Of a DNA stretch of 64,000 nt, positions 13,485-23,700 are shown piece by piece (position 1 is the first letter of the stretch; every line of letters begins with the position of its first letter). Below the pieces are notes generated by a model that saw only the letters and a list, made by a program, of their open reading frames with translations, was not told the origin of the DNA and searched no databases. Origin of the DNA: Mytilus trossulus (lineage: Eukaryota; Mollusca; Bivalvia; Mytilida; Mytilidae); assembly GCF_036588685.1 (NCBI RefSeq), contig NC_086384.1, positions 50,857,973 to 50,921,972 on the forward strand. Reading direction: 5' to 3'. The translations under genes were made by a program, and so were the position numbers.

Positions 13485-14000
13485 CATAAATAAGGCAACA
13501 GTAGTATATCGCTGTTCAAACTCATAAATCAATGCATGGACAAAAAACAAAATCGGGGTAACAAACAAAAACCGAGGGAAACGCATTAAATAGAATAGGA
13601 GAACAACGACACAACACTTAAATGTAACACACACAGGAACGGACCAAGCATCAGACAAAATCCCACGAGAATAACAAAAATAACATCAAAACCAAATACA
13701 CGAATTTTGGATAGACAAGTACCGTGACACTTCTTATCGCAATGTGAATTTACACTCAAAAATAAGAGAAAACAAACGACGCAACGTTAAAATGAAACAC
13801 AAACAGAAACGAACAATAATACAACAATGGCCATATTTCTGACTTGGTACAGGACATTTTGAAAAATGAAAAAATGGTGGGTTGGACCTGGTTTTGTGGC
13901 ATGCCAAACCTCGCACTTTAATGGCAATGTTTAATATAACATTGAAATGACAACATAATATTACAGGGCTACAATACAAATAAATAGGAGAACGTATTGG
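13485..14000 (+). repeat. Family B repeat, long copy
   Basis: Starts GGCAACAGTAGTATATCGCT and includes ACCGAGGGAAACGCATTAAA, CAACAATGGCCATATTTCTG and GGTTTTGTGGCATGCCAAAC, in the same order as the copies at 40935 and 47160. The interior (about 13640-13740) is longer than in those copies. Confidence 0.7.
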
Positions 14001-14039
14001 ACAAAGAAACACATGATTAATAGATAACAAAAGCATCAG

Positions 14040-14235
14040 GTTTGAAATTTGATACGCCAAAACCCGCCTTGTCCTCACAAGACTCACCAGTGACGCCCAG
14101 ATATAAAAGATCTAAAGTGAAAAAAAGTACAAAGTTGTACAGCACTGAAGATCAAAAGTTGAAAAAGGTTACGTCAAATACGGCTATGTTTTTAATGGGA
14201 TAAGAACATCCTTATTATTTAGAACAACTAATGCT
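14040..14235 (+). repeat. Family C repeat
   Basis: Has ACTCACCAGTGACGCCCAGA and AAATACGGCTATG, equivalent to the ACTCATCAGTGACGCTC core and AAATACGGCTAAGG tail of the copy at 37700. Confidence 0.6.
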
Positions 14236-14394
14236 ATTGCAAACAGTAAATTATATCAAACGAATATAAAAGAGATGTAAATAATGAAACTAAAGTATTA
14301 ACTATTTACAGAAAACGAAACCAGAATACATAATGCAAAGACCAACACAGAATTGACACACCCGACTTAGTCCAGGCCTCAACGCAATAAATAT

Positions 14395-14500
14395 AAAAAT
14401 GACGTCACATACGAAGTTGCGAAAAGGCACAAAAACTACGTCACATTTGAAATTATGGAATTTCTGAAACAGCTTAAAAATGACGTCACATATGAAAAAT
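14395..14500. promoter_or_regulatory. Cluster of three CRE-like (TGACGTCA-type) sites
   Basis: GACGTCACATACGAA at 14401, CTACGTCACATTTGAAA near 14437 and TGACGTCACATATGAAA near 14483. The shared flanks (AAAA before, CAT after) suggest a small tandem array rather than three independent sites. No gene start is nearby, so a regulatory role is only a possibility. Confidence 0.3.
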
Positions 14501-14639
14501 ATATCTCAAAAGTGAGATATAATTAGGATTGATTTAAGATTATAATATAACTGAATACTGATATTTCATTTAAACACAATGCATATTGCAATACTTATTA
14601 ATAACAATTAACTATAATATATATATATGTCCAGTTTGT

Positions 14640-15075
14640 TATGAATCAAACGTAAATTTCGTACAGATTACGTTGAACAAAATCAAATCTAACATATATA
14701 CATTGTATGAGGAGAAGATAACCTGTTTCGTACCAACAATTGGTTTTAGAATAATCCTAGGTATGAGTGAATCAATATTAATATCAAAATATACAATCCT
14801 TATTGACTTGACAACAGTATTCTTCTGAATAAGTCTGTTTGGTATTTGGTTAGCTTTTGAGGTGAATACCGACCAAAATTTTTGTACTTTGTAAAGAATA
14901 TTACCATAAAAGGTTAGATAGGAAATACATTGTTCCTGACCGTATAAGATTTCTGCATATTTTCGAATGATGTCCATGTACCATTGATAAAATTTAGCAA
15001 TGGTTAGACTAGTTTGTGATATCGAAAAACCTGGTGTTATAATTTTTCAACAATTCTTTAGAATTTTTGGTCCTG
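14640..15075 (-). pseudogene. Coding remnant of an unclassified mussel retroelement
   Basis: On the minus strand 14977-14639 encodes a peptide with FYGNILYKVQK, then NRLIQKNTVVKS and IVYFDINIDSLI. The same motifs, with better conserved spacing, occur on the plus strand at 45220-45423. Upstream on the minus strand (to about 15075) the translation also looks coding (RFFDI) but has stops. I do not recognise the enzyme domain; it is probably the C-terminal end of a larger retroelement ORF. Confidence 0.5.
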
Positions 15076-15309
15076 ATTTTAAGCAGCGCTTTTGAAAGAA
15101 AGTCACTCAGGTACCTGCTATTTTTATAATTTTATATTGAGTTCGGTATTTGGGTTAATTCTTTTAACATGGCAGTGTCTAAATGTATGCAAAATAACAA
15201 TCAAAAGCACATAAACTCTATATGGATAACCAGATGCGTCAAATTAGTTTTTCTGATTATCTAACGTTATTAGTGTTTTGGTGAAAATGGTATTTTAATC
15301 TATTTATAA

Positions 15310-15385
15310 ATATAGGAAGATGTGGTGTGAGTGCCAATGAGACAACTCTCCATCCAAATAAAAATTTATAAAAGTAAACCATTAT
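15310..15385 (+). repeat. Family A repeat, 5' part
   Basis: GATGTGGTGTGAGTGCCAAT then GAGACAACTCTCCATCC and ATTTATAAAAGTAAACCATT, a clear family A match. Confidence 0.75.
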
Positions 15386-15975
15386 ACTTTCGTTATCCAA
15401 TATATGTACACTGTCGGAAAATATAAAAGTAGTAGGTATGGTGAGGACAGATTTTGGCCTCAAATTTCAGTTTTATCTGACGAAAGATTGTGACCACTTT
15501 TTAAACACACGAGTGTCTATTTCCTATGATTCAATAATGTATGTGAAAGATTTTAACTTATTAAGTCTTTAAAAACGATCCGATTCAAGCTCAAATATGA
15601 AAAATCTACCAAATATGCGAAAAAATGTCACTTTTCAGATTTTGTCAAAAACGAAAGTGGCCGTATCCGTGTTCATCCTCAATCTTTATATATATGTTAT
15701 CTATTATAATCAAATACAACTTCCATTTCAATATTTTGGATGAACACGAATGCGGCCACTTTCGTTTTACACGGAAACCGTCTAAAGTTTAACTTACATA
15801 CTGGAATTGTGAAGATTTAAGTAATTTAGAATGACTTAATGGTGCTAGTACCCAATATATGTGCATTGTATTGTCAAAAACAGCCCATATTTATGTAGCA
15901 GAAGCATTCTTCTGCCCAATAAATAACTAAAAATTTACATTTTGACAATTTTGTAAAACTGCTATATTTTGGGCC

Positions 15976-16962
15976 TTCTACAGCAGCTTTGAATGCAGTG
16001 TTATCCTTGATAGTTCTATCTCAAACTCTTTTGAAGTAAAATCTGGTGTAAGACAAGGATGTATTATGTCACCAATCCTATTTTTATTGGCTATTGACTG
16101 GATACAAAGAAATACAACATCAGACAAGAAAACGGGTATCCAGTGGACCATGTTTAACCAGCTAGAAGACCTTGATTTTGCTGATGACATTGCCATATTG
16201 TCAACAACAAGTGAACACCTCCAAGAAAAGACCAACATACTTACCAACTATGCAAAGCAAACTGGTCTGAATGTCAATGCCAAGAAGACCAAGGTAATGT
16301 CAATAAACACTAGAAATACAACACCAATAACAATCAATGATCTACCAGTGGACAGTGTTGACGATTTCACCTACCTTGGAAGCATCATAAGCAAAGATAA
16401 TGGAACAGGGAAGGATATAAAGGCAAGACTATCTAAGGCACGTGCAACATTTGCTAGACTTCATACAATCTGGAAGTCTAACCAGTACAGTTTAAGGACC
16501 AAACTGCGAATTTACAACAGCAATGTAAAATCTGTCCTACTGTATGGTTCGGAAACTTGGCGTGTTTTAGTGAGTGACCTTCAAAAAGTAGATGCTTTCC
16601 ATACTAGCTGCCTTAGAAAAATCAACAAAATATTCTGGCCAAATAAGATCAGCAACAAGAGCCTTTTGAAGAAATGCAATGCTAAAAGTATAACAGCAGA
16701 AATCAAACAACGAAGATTTAGATGGTTAGGCCATGTACTGAGAATGCCACAACATCGCACACCTAAAACAGCTTTATATTGGACACCACCAGGGAAAAGG
16801 AAACCAGGGAGGCCTAGAATCACCTGGCGAAGAACTGTAACAGCAGAATTAGAAACAATGGGTTACACCTGGGGCCAAGCCCAGTACATGGCTAAGGACA
16901 GAGAGAAGTGGAGGCAGTTTGTTGTGGCCTTATGTCCCACTTGGGATGAAGAGGATAAGTAA
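15976..16962 (+). CDS. Reverse transcriptase C-terminal fragment (LINE)
   Basis: The frame is open from the first base of the insertion (FYSSFECSV) to the TAA at 16960-16962, 328 codons with no disruption. Visible RT motifs: GVRQGCIMSP, then DLDFADDIAIL (catalytic FADD) and the thumb-like YLGSIISK. The C-terminal part has RWLGHVLRMP, GKRKPGRPRITWRR and AKDREKWRQFV, typical of the same LINE clade as the 22.9-25.9 kb ORF. The endonuclease domain and the N-terminal RT are missing, so it cannot be autonomous. The clean frame suggests a fairly young insertion. Confidence 0.85.
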   Translation, partial: FYSSFECSVILDSSISNSFEVKSGVRQGCIMSPILFLLAIDWIQRNTTSDKKTGIQWTMFNQLEDLDFADDIAILSTTSEHLQEKTNILTNYAKQTGLNVNAKKTKVMSINTRNTTPITINDLPVDSVDDFTYLGSIISKDNGTGKDIKARLSKARATFARLHTIWKSNQYSLRTKLRIYNSNVKSVLLYGSETWRVLVSDLQKVDAFHTSCLRKINKIFWPNKISNKSLLKKCNAKSITAEIKQRRFRWLGHVLRMPQHRTPKTALYWTPPGKRKPGRPRITWRRTVTAELETMGYTWGQAQYMAKDREKWRQFVVALCPTWDEEDK

Positions 16963-16970
16963 AGTAAAAG
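15976..16970 (+). mobile_element. 5'-truncated LINE inserted in element E
   Basis: Flanked by TATATTTTGGGCC (15963-15975) and TATATTTTGGGGCC (16971-16984), a target-site duplication that differs by one G. The element starts mid reverse transcriptase and ends just after the stop with AAGTAAAGTAAAAG, a short tail rather than poly(A). Same clade as the full-length LINE at 22317-25936. Confidence 0.85.
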
Positions 16971-17440
16971 TATATTTTGGGGCCAAAAAATGGGTCTTAC
17001 TGGACCTTCTTCTTCATTTGTATGAGCTTTTAAAATTAGATCTAAAACAGGACGAAAAGCGAGGCTCCGACTATATTTTCCGACAATGTACATATAATGT
17101 TTTATCCTGAAATTTCCACCCAACGCTCGAAATTTTCGTTGTCAAATATAAATCATTGTCTCTAATATTTCAAAGAGATCAACAGTTTAAACGCGGACCG
17201 CGAAGAGGACACCCAAAATGAACTGGTTCACAAAAGAAAAATCCCCATTCCCCGTGCTCAACATGGAAGCGGGGTAAAAGGAGACTTTATTTGTACATGT
17301 ACAGATAAAGCAAAAATTTATTTGTATACCTGTTATTTGTACAATAAATGGCTGATTGCAGTACATTAAGTTACTACGGTGTGCTATATATTACGACTTT
17401 CAGGAGTAGATAATTATGTCGCTTATTTTGCCTATAACGG

Positions 17441-18571
17441 AGTGGCTATTTGTCCGGCTAGCCGGACGAATAGTGCCAGGGCTATTTGTCCGGCCATTGT
17501 AATACGCATGTCATATATGTGCGTTCGGAAGTGCGTGTAATATTATATTCAGTAGCACAAAGGGGGCGCGTGTAATCTGATCACTGGTTTTCAATTTTAG
17601 GATCATGGCTGAAAACGGTGATATAAATATTACCTGATAAATATTGCAGTTCGCGGAATTTGACAATGGAACATGATATAATGAACTTCCAAGAATGATT
17701 TAATCTTATAAAAGGAACGCCAAAAAAATTGAAATCACAAGGAAAATGCGAAATAAAAGATAGTTGATCGGAAAAACTAGTTTTACAAAATTATTTGACT
17801 GGCTACAGCTGTGTAAATGGTGGGAAAGATGTTCAAAGCAAGAGAAGTTATGAAAGGCCTTTACAAAAAAAAGGGAAAAGGGGGAGGGGGGGTTGAGGCT
17901 ACAAACTTGAAGTGGGGATGTTGGAAATAGGATTATTAAAAGTTTGGATATTGAAATTGTACGGGACAACAAAGATGGGACCAAGAGAAAAAAAGAAAAA
18001 GAAAAATTTGGGAATGGGAGCACATCGTGTCTCCCCGATCCCTCACGTATAAATAAAATAAAAAACAGTGTTTTTTAATGTTGGGGTTTTTGTGTGGGGG
18101 GGGGGGGGGCATTATAGAAACATCTCTCACCTCTCACTCAAAATATAAATGAAATGTCAAGGGGTCTATAATTCTTTTTGACAGCTACAGACATGATAAT
18201 TTTGTATCTTTTCCAACAAGACAAAAAATCCTTTACGTCAACTTAAAATGCACGAGTCAAACACTACCCAACGGTTTGTTTTACAACTGTTTTTTCTTCT
18301 TTCTTCTTACATAAAAATGGGATATATATAATTTGTTTCTAATTATTCATTATCCACATTGGATTGTATACTAGTATGAAGAAAACAACAATTTCAATTA
18401 CCAGTAACAAGATTAGGCCCTTACACTAAAGATTACAAACATGTGCTACCCCCTGGTGCTGCTGAAGATGATATTACACGCACACACAAATATTATAGTG
18501 GCATGCGCATTGTATTGGCCGGACAGATAGTCTTGGTACTATTCGTCCGGCTAGCCGGACAAATAGCAACT
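17441..18571 (+). mobile_element. DNA-transposon-like element with palindromic TIRs (copy 1)
   Basis: Left end AGTGGCTATTTGTCCGG and right end CCGGACAAATAGCAACT form inverted repeats that extend about 70 bp inward with a few mismatches. Each TIR contains a perfect 16-bp palindrome GTCCGGCTAGCCGGAC (17452-17467 and 18545-18560). The interior has ATGGCTGAAAACGGTGATAT near 17605, conserved in copy 2 (34821-35690) but closed by stops, and a G-rich run. No intact transposase, so it is non-autonomous or decayed. Confidence 0.75.
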
Positions 18572-20690
18572 GCCTATTTATAAACGTAACCCCTGACGGC
18601 GTCGCCAGCAACCATATCCTAGTTATTACCTTATTAATAAAATGTTACTTTATCATATGGTACAAAAATCATTCAAACAAACCAATTTGTGTTGACCCCA
18701 AGATTACTTTTAAATGTACGTATCATTAAAAGAGCTCCAAATTATCTCACCTCCTGTTGGCGCAAAAACGTCATAGTTTGGCATTAACGTTGAAATATCT
18801 TTTTTTAACTCATCGGTGACCTATATTTTTTATGATCAGTTTCAAATAAACTTTTGTAAAATTTGAGCGATTTCTGTAATTTAGTCCATTTTTATTTCGA
18901 GATTACCTTTTTTTCTCCTATTATTTCAACAGAAAAAAGTATGCTTCTTTCGAAGGCAGATTGTTAGCGTAAATGAACGGTGATCCTATAAAGAGACGAT
19001 ATTTTAAGTTTCAAAAATTAGTAAACTGGTATCTCCCTCAAGTAATACTAGTACTGAAATCTGGCTGTTAAAATGTCGTAAACACAAACAAATTCGAGTC
19101 ATAAGATACAAAAAATAATTGCAGGTTAGTTGCTTTTAAAAATTCTGAATAAATTAAAAACTAAAAATCCTTTTGACTGTAAGACTCTTAATATACAAAT
19201 TATTCGATATTATAGAAACATGCAGAGGGTATAAAAGTCACAGAGGTAGATCTGAGTAGGTCAAAAGACAGAGCGTACATTCCCCCATTGATCGACCCCG
19301 TTCCCTAAAAAAATCATGACATATATAAATTTTAGTATAATATAGTATAAAACTTTTGTATATTCATCTTTTCAAATATTGGGTGTTACGCCTGAACTTT
19401 CAAAATTAGCGGATCTGCTCTTGGTGTAGCTATATCGAACTGCTTCACTTTTTTGTCAAAATAAGTTGGTTGAGTAAACAGACAATGTGTAGATAACAAC
19501 CAGTATATCTCGACAATAGAAATCACTTGTAGTAAAGAAGACAATTTATATTCCGAAATGAAAATAAACAATCAGCAATTCTCTGTTGATAATATCAGCA
19601 TCAAATCTTTGTTGATACTATCAGCAGCATAATTATAATTACAGATTTTTAAGACAATACATATGTTCCAATCCGTCAAATATGTTGGCAAAACATATAA
19701 CCTGGAAGTAAGGCAACGACACTTGTAAATCAATCAAAATAAATATACATATTTATACAACCCGTCCGTCTTTGTATTAAAATTGTATCGTACATAATTA
19801 ATTCGAGGTTATGTTTTTTAGATTTTTTAAGAATTATTTACGTAACCAAATGCATCTTTTCAAAGAGCGGCAATTTGGGATTTGTCTCAGTATTGTTTTC
19901 TATCAAATTGCACAATCCAATATGTAATCACGTAATCCCGTATTACGTCGCCGGTAAAACTGAATTTGCGACCGTCAAATCGCCAATTGACGGTGACAAC
20001 TCTTCAACTACAGTACTTTTCTGCCTTAATTACTGATTATGAATTCAAACTAATACATATATATCTTTTAGGCGAGAAAGAAAAATGCTTCCAACTAAAC
20101 ACTCTACTCGTCGATATACATCCTATTTCCTTTGAATCTTGAAAATCCAGAAATATTTTTGCATGACTGGTTATTCCAAAGAGATTTTTATCAAGTTATA
20201 TAGCTTTATGCCATCGAAAGTACGACATTGCTATTGTTAATTGTGTTCCTATTTAACTATGTCAAGAGACAGCAATCCATTTTTGATCGAATCGCACTCC
20301 GATATTTGAGGTTGTTGGTAGGGGATTCCTTTATCTTTGAAAAAGGGGGGTCTTTATTTTTTATTTTTTTATGTCCCATTATTCTCTTTTCTTTGAACTC
20401 CATCCAGAACCTCATAATTTTATCGATTTTAATTATAAAATCGTACTGTGAGAAAAAACAACATCAATTATTGCACCTAAATGTTTTCAAACTGCTTCTT
20501 CAGACGGATGGGGAGTAGCGAATTTCATTTGAATAGAATTTTTTTTTATACTTAATTTTAAAACGAAATGTTTCGGGACAGGGTTTTGTTATATAAAAAA
20601 ATGCAATTACGCGTATGATATCCCGGCGTGTGATCGAGGCCATCATGTGTAATTATGATAACATGATAATGAAAGTTCGGCATATATACA
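18572..20690. other. Intergenic region upstream of the PDZ gene
   Basis: AT-rich, no coding sequence with recognisable similarity and no clear repeat family on inspection. May contain 5' regulatory DNA for the gene starting at 20775. Confidence 0.4.
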
Positions 20691-20774
20691 ATAGCAATAT
20701 ATATACACTCTAGTGGGTGTGTGTACACATTCTTGTAGAAAGTAACATCAGGCTAATCGACAAAGTGTAGCAAA
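20690..20774 (+). promoter_or_regulatory. Candidate core promoter and 5' UTR of the PDZ gene
   Basis: A TATATATA stretch at 20698-20705 lies about 70 bp upstream of the ATG, which itself is in a reasonable start context (CAAAATGG). The TSS is not determined. Confidence 0.3.
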
Positions 20775-23700
20775 ATGGCGGGTAGTGAAATTACGGTCTG
20801 CAAATTGAGGCGATATGACACTGGTCAGCCATGGGGATTTAAAATGCAGGGAGGATCCGAGGTCGGGATCCCACTCCAAGTTGCTGAGGTAGGTCTAAGA
20901 TTTCCTTTACAAAATGGTTCGTTTTTTAAAAAGAGGTGTATTATTATATTTGGGTGTTTGCAGCTGTCAGCTAAATATGTACCCTTGATAAAAAAAAAAA
21001 AACTATCAAAGTCGATTCTTTGATTTTGAATCCACAGGATGCATACTTATGGTATTTTTTTTTTGTATTAAGAAATTTTATTGTGACATTTTCTTAAACT
21101 TTCTTCATATTTTGTATTTACCTGTATTTTGAATCAATGTGTCTTTGTATACACATGATACATTCAGTGATTCATTAGAAAGGTATACTGAATGTATCAA
21201 CCCATGCTTGAAATAATTTATCCCGAGGAATATATATACATGTTTATGTCAATAAAATTTAAAACAGATTATTCAAATTTTAAACTTTTGCCTCACGCTG
21301 TATTAAGGGAAATCATCGTTCTGTAAATTAAAAAGTGGTTGAAATATTTATAACTCTAAAATTATAATAACTTTCAATATTTTTTATGTAAATAATTTTA
21401 AAAAAATGTAATGGTAATAACATAAATAGCTGAGTGTTTTTTTCGCTCAAATTACCAGCAGTGGCAAATATCTCATGCATTACCAATACGATTTTATAAT
21501 CATATCGTTAAATCAATAACCACGATAATATTCTTTATTAAAGAGGATAATTTTAACCCAATTAGTGTTCCCTAATCTTTACTTGGATGACTTGAGGCCC
21601 TCATAAAAAAAGAACAAACCGATACATACAAAATCATCCAATCTAATCATCATACAATAAGATAAATAAAAATAATTATATCAAGTTTGCATTAAAGATT
21701 TGGAGTAAAAATGTATATTCTATAAGCTGTATTGCTTTTGACTAAAGTAACAATTACACCCTTCTTGATTGCCAAGATCAGTAAATACTATGCAGTACAT
21801 TGACAGTTGATAATAACGTTATCTAGGAGTCGGGTTACATTAGCAGCCAAATGTGGAATGTATCTGGCACACGCACAAGTATGCATGCACGTGTGAAGAT
21901 ATTAGTGTTATCGATGTTTCAATGATTTGTAATTATCTCTGCATTAACAGACATACATTGAACCTGTAAATTTATTTATCTTTTGATTTGTTTTCTTGTT
22001 TGTTTATCTTATTGTCTGTTTTCTTATTATGTATATATAACATATAAGAATTCAAATTTCTCGCACATTTTTTCGTGCAAATCGGAAGTCGTTGGTTTTG
22101 CACTTAAAAACACACGAGTGTATTTCTCTAGATATTTACTGATCTACACAGCTGCATTCAAGGCGTTTTCTTTGAGTATAATAAAATACAATTAGAAACT
22201 ATCTATTGCCGTGGTGATTTTGTTAACAATTAAATAATATCAACAGAGAAAAATCATACATATTATATATATGACATGTCTCTGATATCAAATTTTGCAA
22301 TCGTGTTAAACATATCGTCTGTCAAATGACTGTGTGATGCGCACCTGTATGTGTGTTGTTGTGTCTGTGCTTGTCACTCTCGCTTTCAGCATTCATCACT
22401 GGCTAGCAGCTTGCTGTGAAAAGGAGAGCCGAGTGCGTAAGTCTTTCCTGCCAGTTACAGCCTCTCATGCAGTAAGACCTATGTGGCCCAGATATGGGAT
22501 CCTCCACGAGGTGATAGATGGAAACTGGGCACCTCACGGCCCCAGGCAAAACCACAAGGTCTCGGAGGAGGTTTGGCCCCTAGATGCACGGCATGCTAGG
22601 CCCACCGGTGAGTGGACACGCCCTGGTGCCTGCAAACCAAACTCCCAGCTATGGGAAAATAGCCCCACTGCCTTGTGGGTGACTGTGGAAAGTCAAAGGC
22701 TATGGGAGACAACCCAGAAAGAAATCCGGACAGATGCAATTCGTTAGCATGGTAATGCAATCATCTACGGGAAGGACTACCCAGAGAGAAAACCCGGCCC
22801 ACCAGAGTGGAGGTTGGACGTTGGGCTAACTACCCAACTCTGTAAAAAAGAACTTGTTACAGAAACCAGAAACGCTGAAGAAACCCAAGATTGGTGTACT
22901 GCTGAGGAACCAAACATGACACATTTGGGGGAAAGCCGAAAGGAAGCCCAAAAGCCGATCGGTTCCATAGTAGCGCCAAAACAAAATATGTATATAGGAT
23001 GTTGGAATGTTAGAACAATGGCAGACATATCAAAAGCAGCACAAGTAGCGAAGGAAATGAAAAATTATGGTATGGACATACTAGGTATCAGTGAGAGTAG
23101 ATGGAAAGGATCAGGTGAAACCAAGCTTCAAAGTGGAGACACGGTGATCTATGTTGGTGATGATGAACATCAAGTCAAGGGAGTAGCCATAATGATGAAT
23201 GAAAGAGCTAAGAAATCATTGATGGAATGGACACCAATCAACAAGAGAATGATAAAGGCAAGATTCTATTCAAAGTATAAGAAACTGACAGTAATTCAAG
23301 CATATGCTCCAACAAATGATGCAAAAGAGGAAGAGAAAGAAGAATTTTACCAACAACTACAAGACAATGTTTCATCCTGCAATAAGAATGATATGCTTAT
23401 AGTTATGGGTGACCTGAACGCAAAAGTAGGCAAAGACAATAGCCATATGCAAGAGGTGTTAGGAAAACATGGATGTGGGACAATTAATGAAAATGGTGAA
23501 TTACTATGTAATTTCTGCCAAATCAACGGCCTCATCATAACAGGCTCCATTTTTCCACATAAGGAAATACATAAAGTAACATGGAAATCCCCTGATGGCA
23601 AAACAACAAACCAAATAGATCATATAATGGTACGAGGGGACATGAGGACATCAATATTGGATACAAGAGTAATGAGAGGAGCAGATGTGTATACTGACCA

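Larger units (their letters stand above)
15433..17007 (+). mobile_element. MITE-like inverted-repeat element E, split by a LINE
   Basis: Excluding the LINE at 15976-16970 this aligns with the reverse complement of 38065-38633. Ends are related to TAGGTCCAGTAAGAG / CTCTTACTGGACCTA. An internal 31-bp stem (15648-15678 against 15738-15768) with a 59-nt spacer is present in both copies. No transposase ORF. Probably a non-autonomous DNA transposon. Confidence 0.7.

Noticed and set aside
17706-18130. Minus-strand Phe/Ser-rich frames in the TIR element
   Set aside because: They read through the purine-rich and poly-G tracts of the opposite strand and are absent from the second copy.
22777-23028. 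Minus-strand frame near the LINE start
   Set aside because: Antisense to the conserved hairpin and endonuclease start; no independent evidence.
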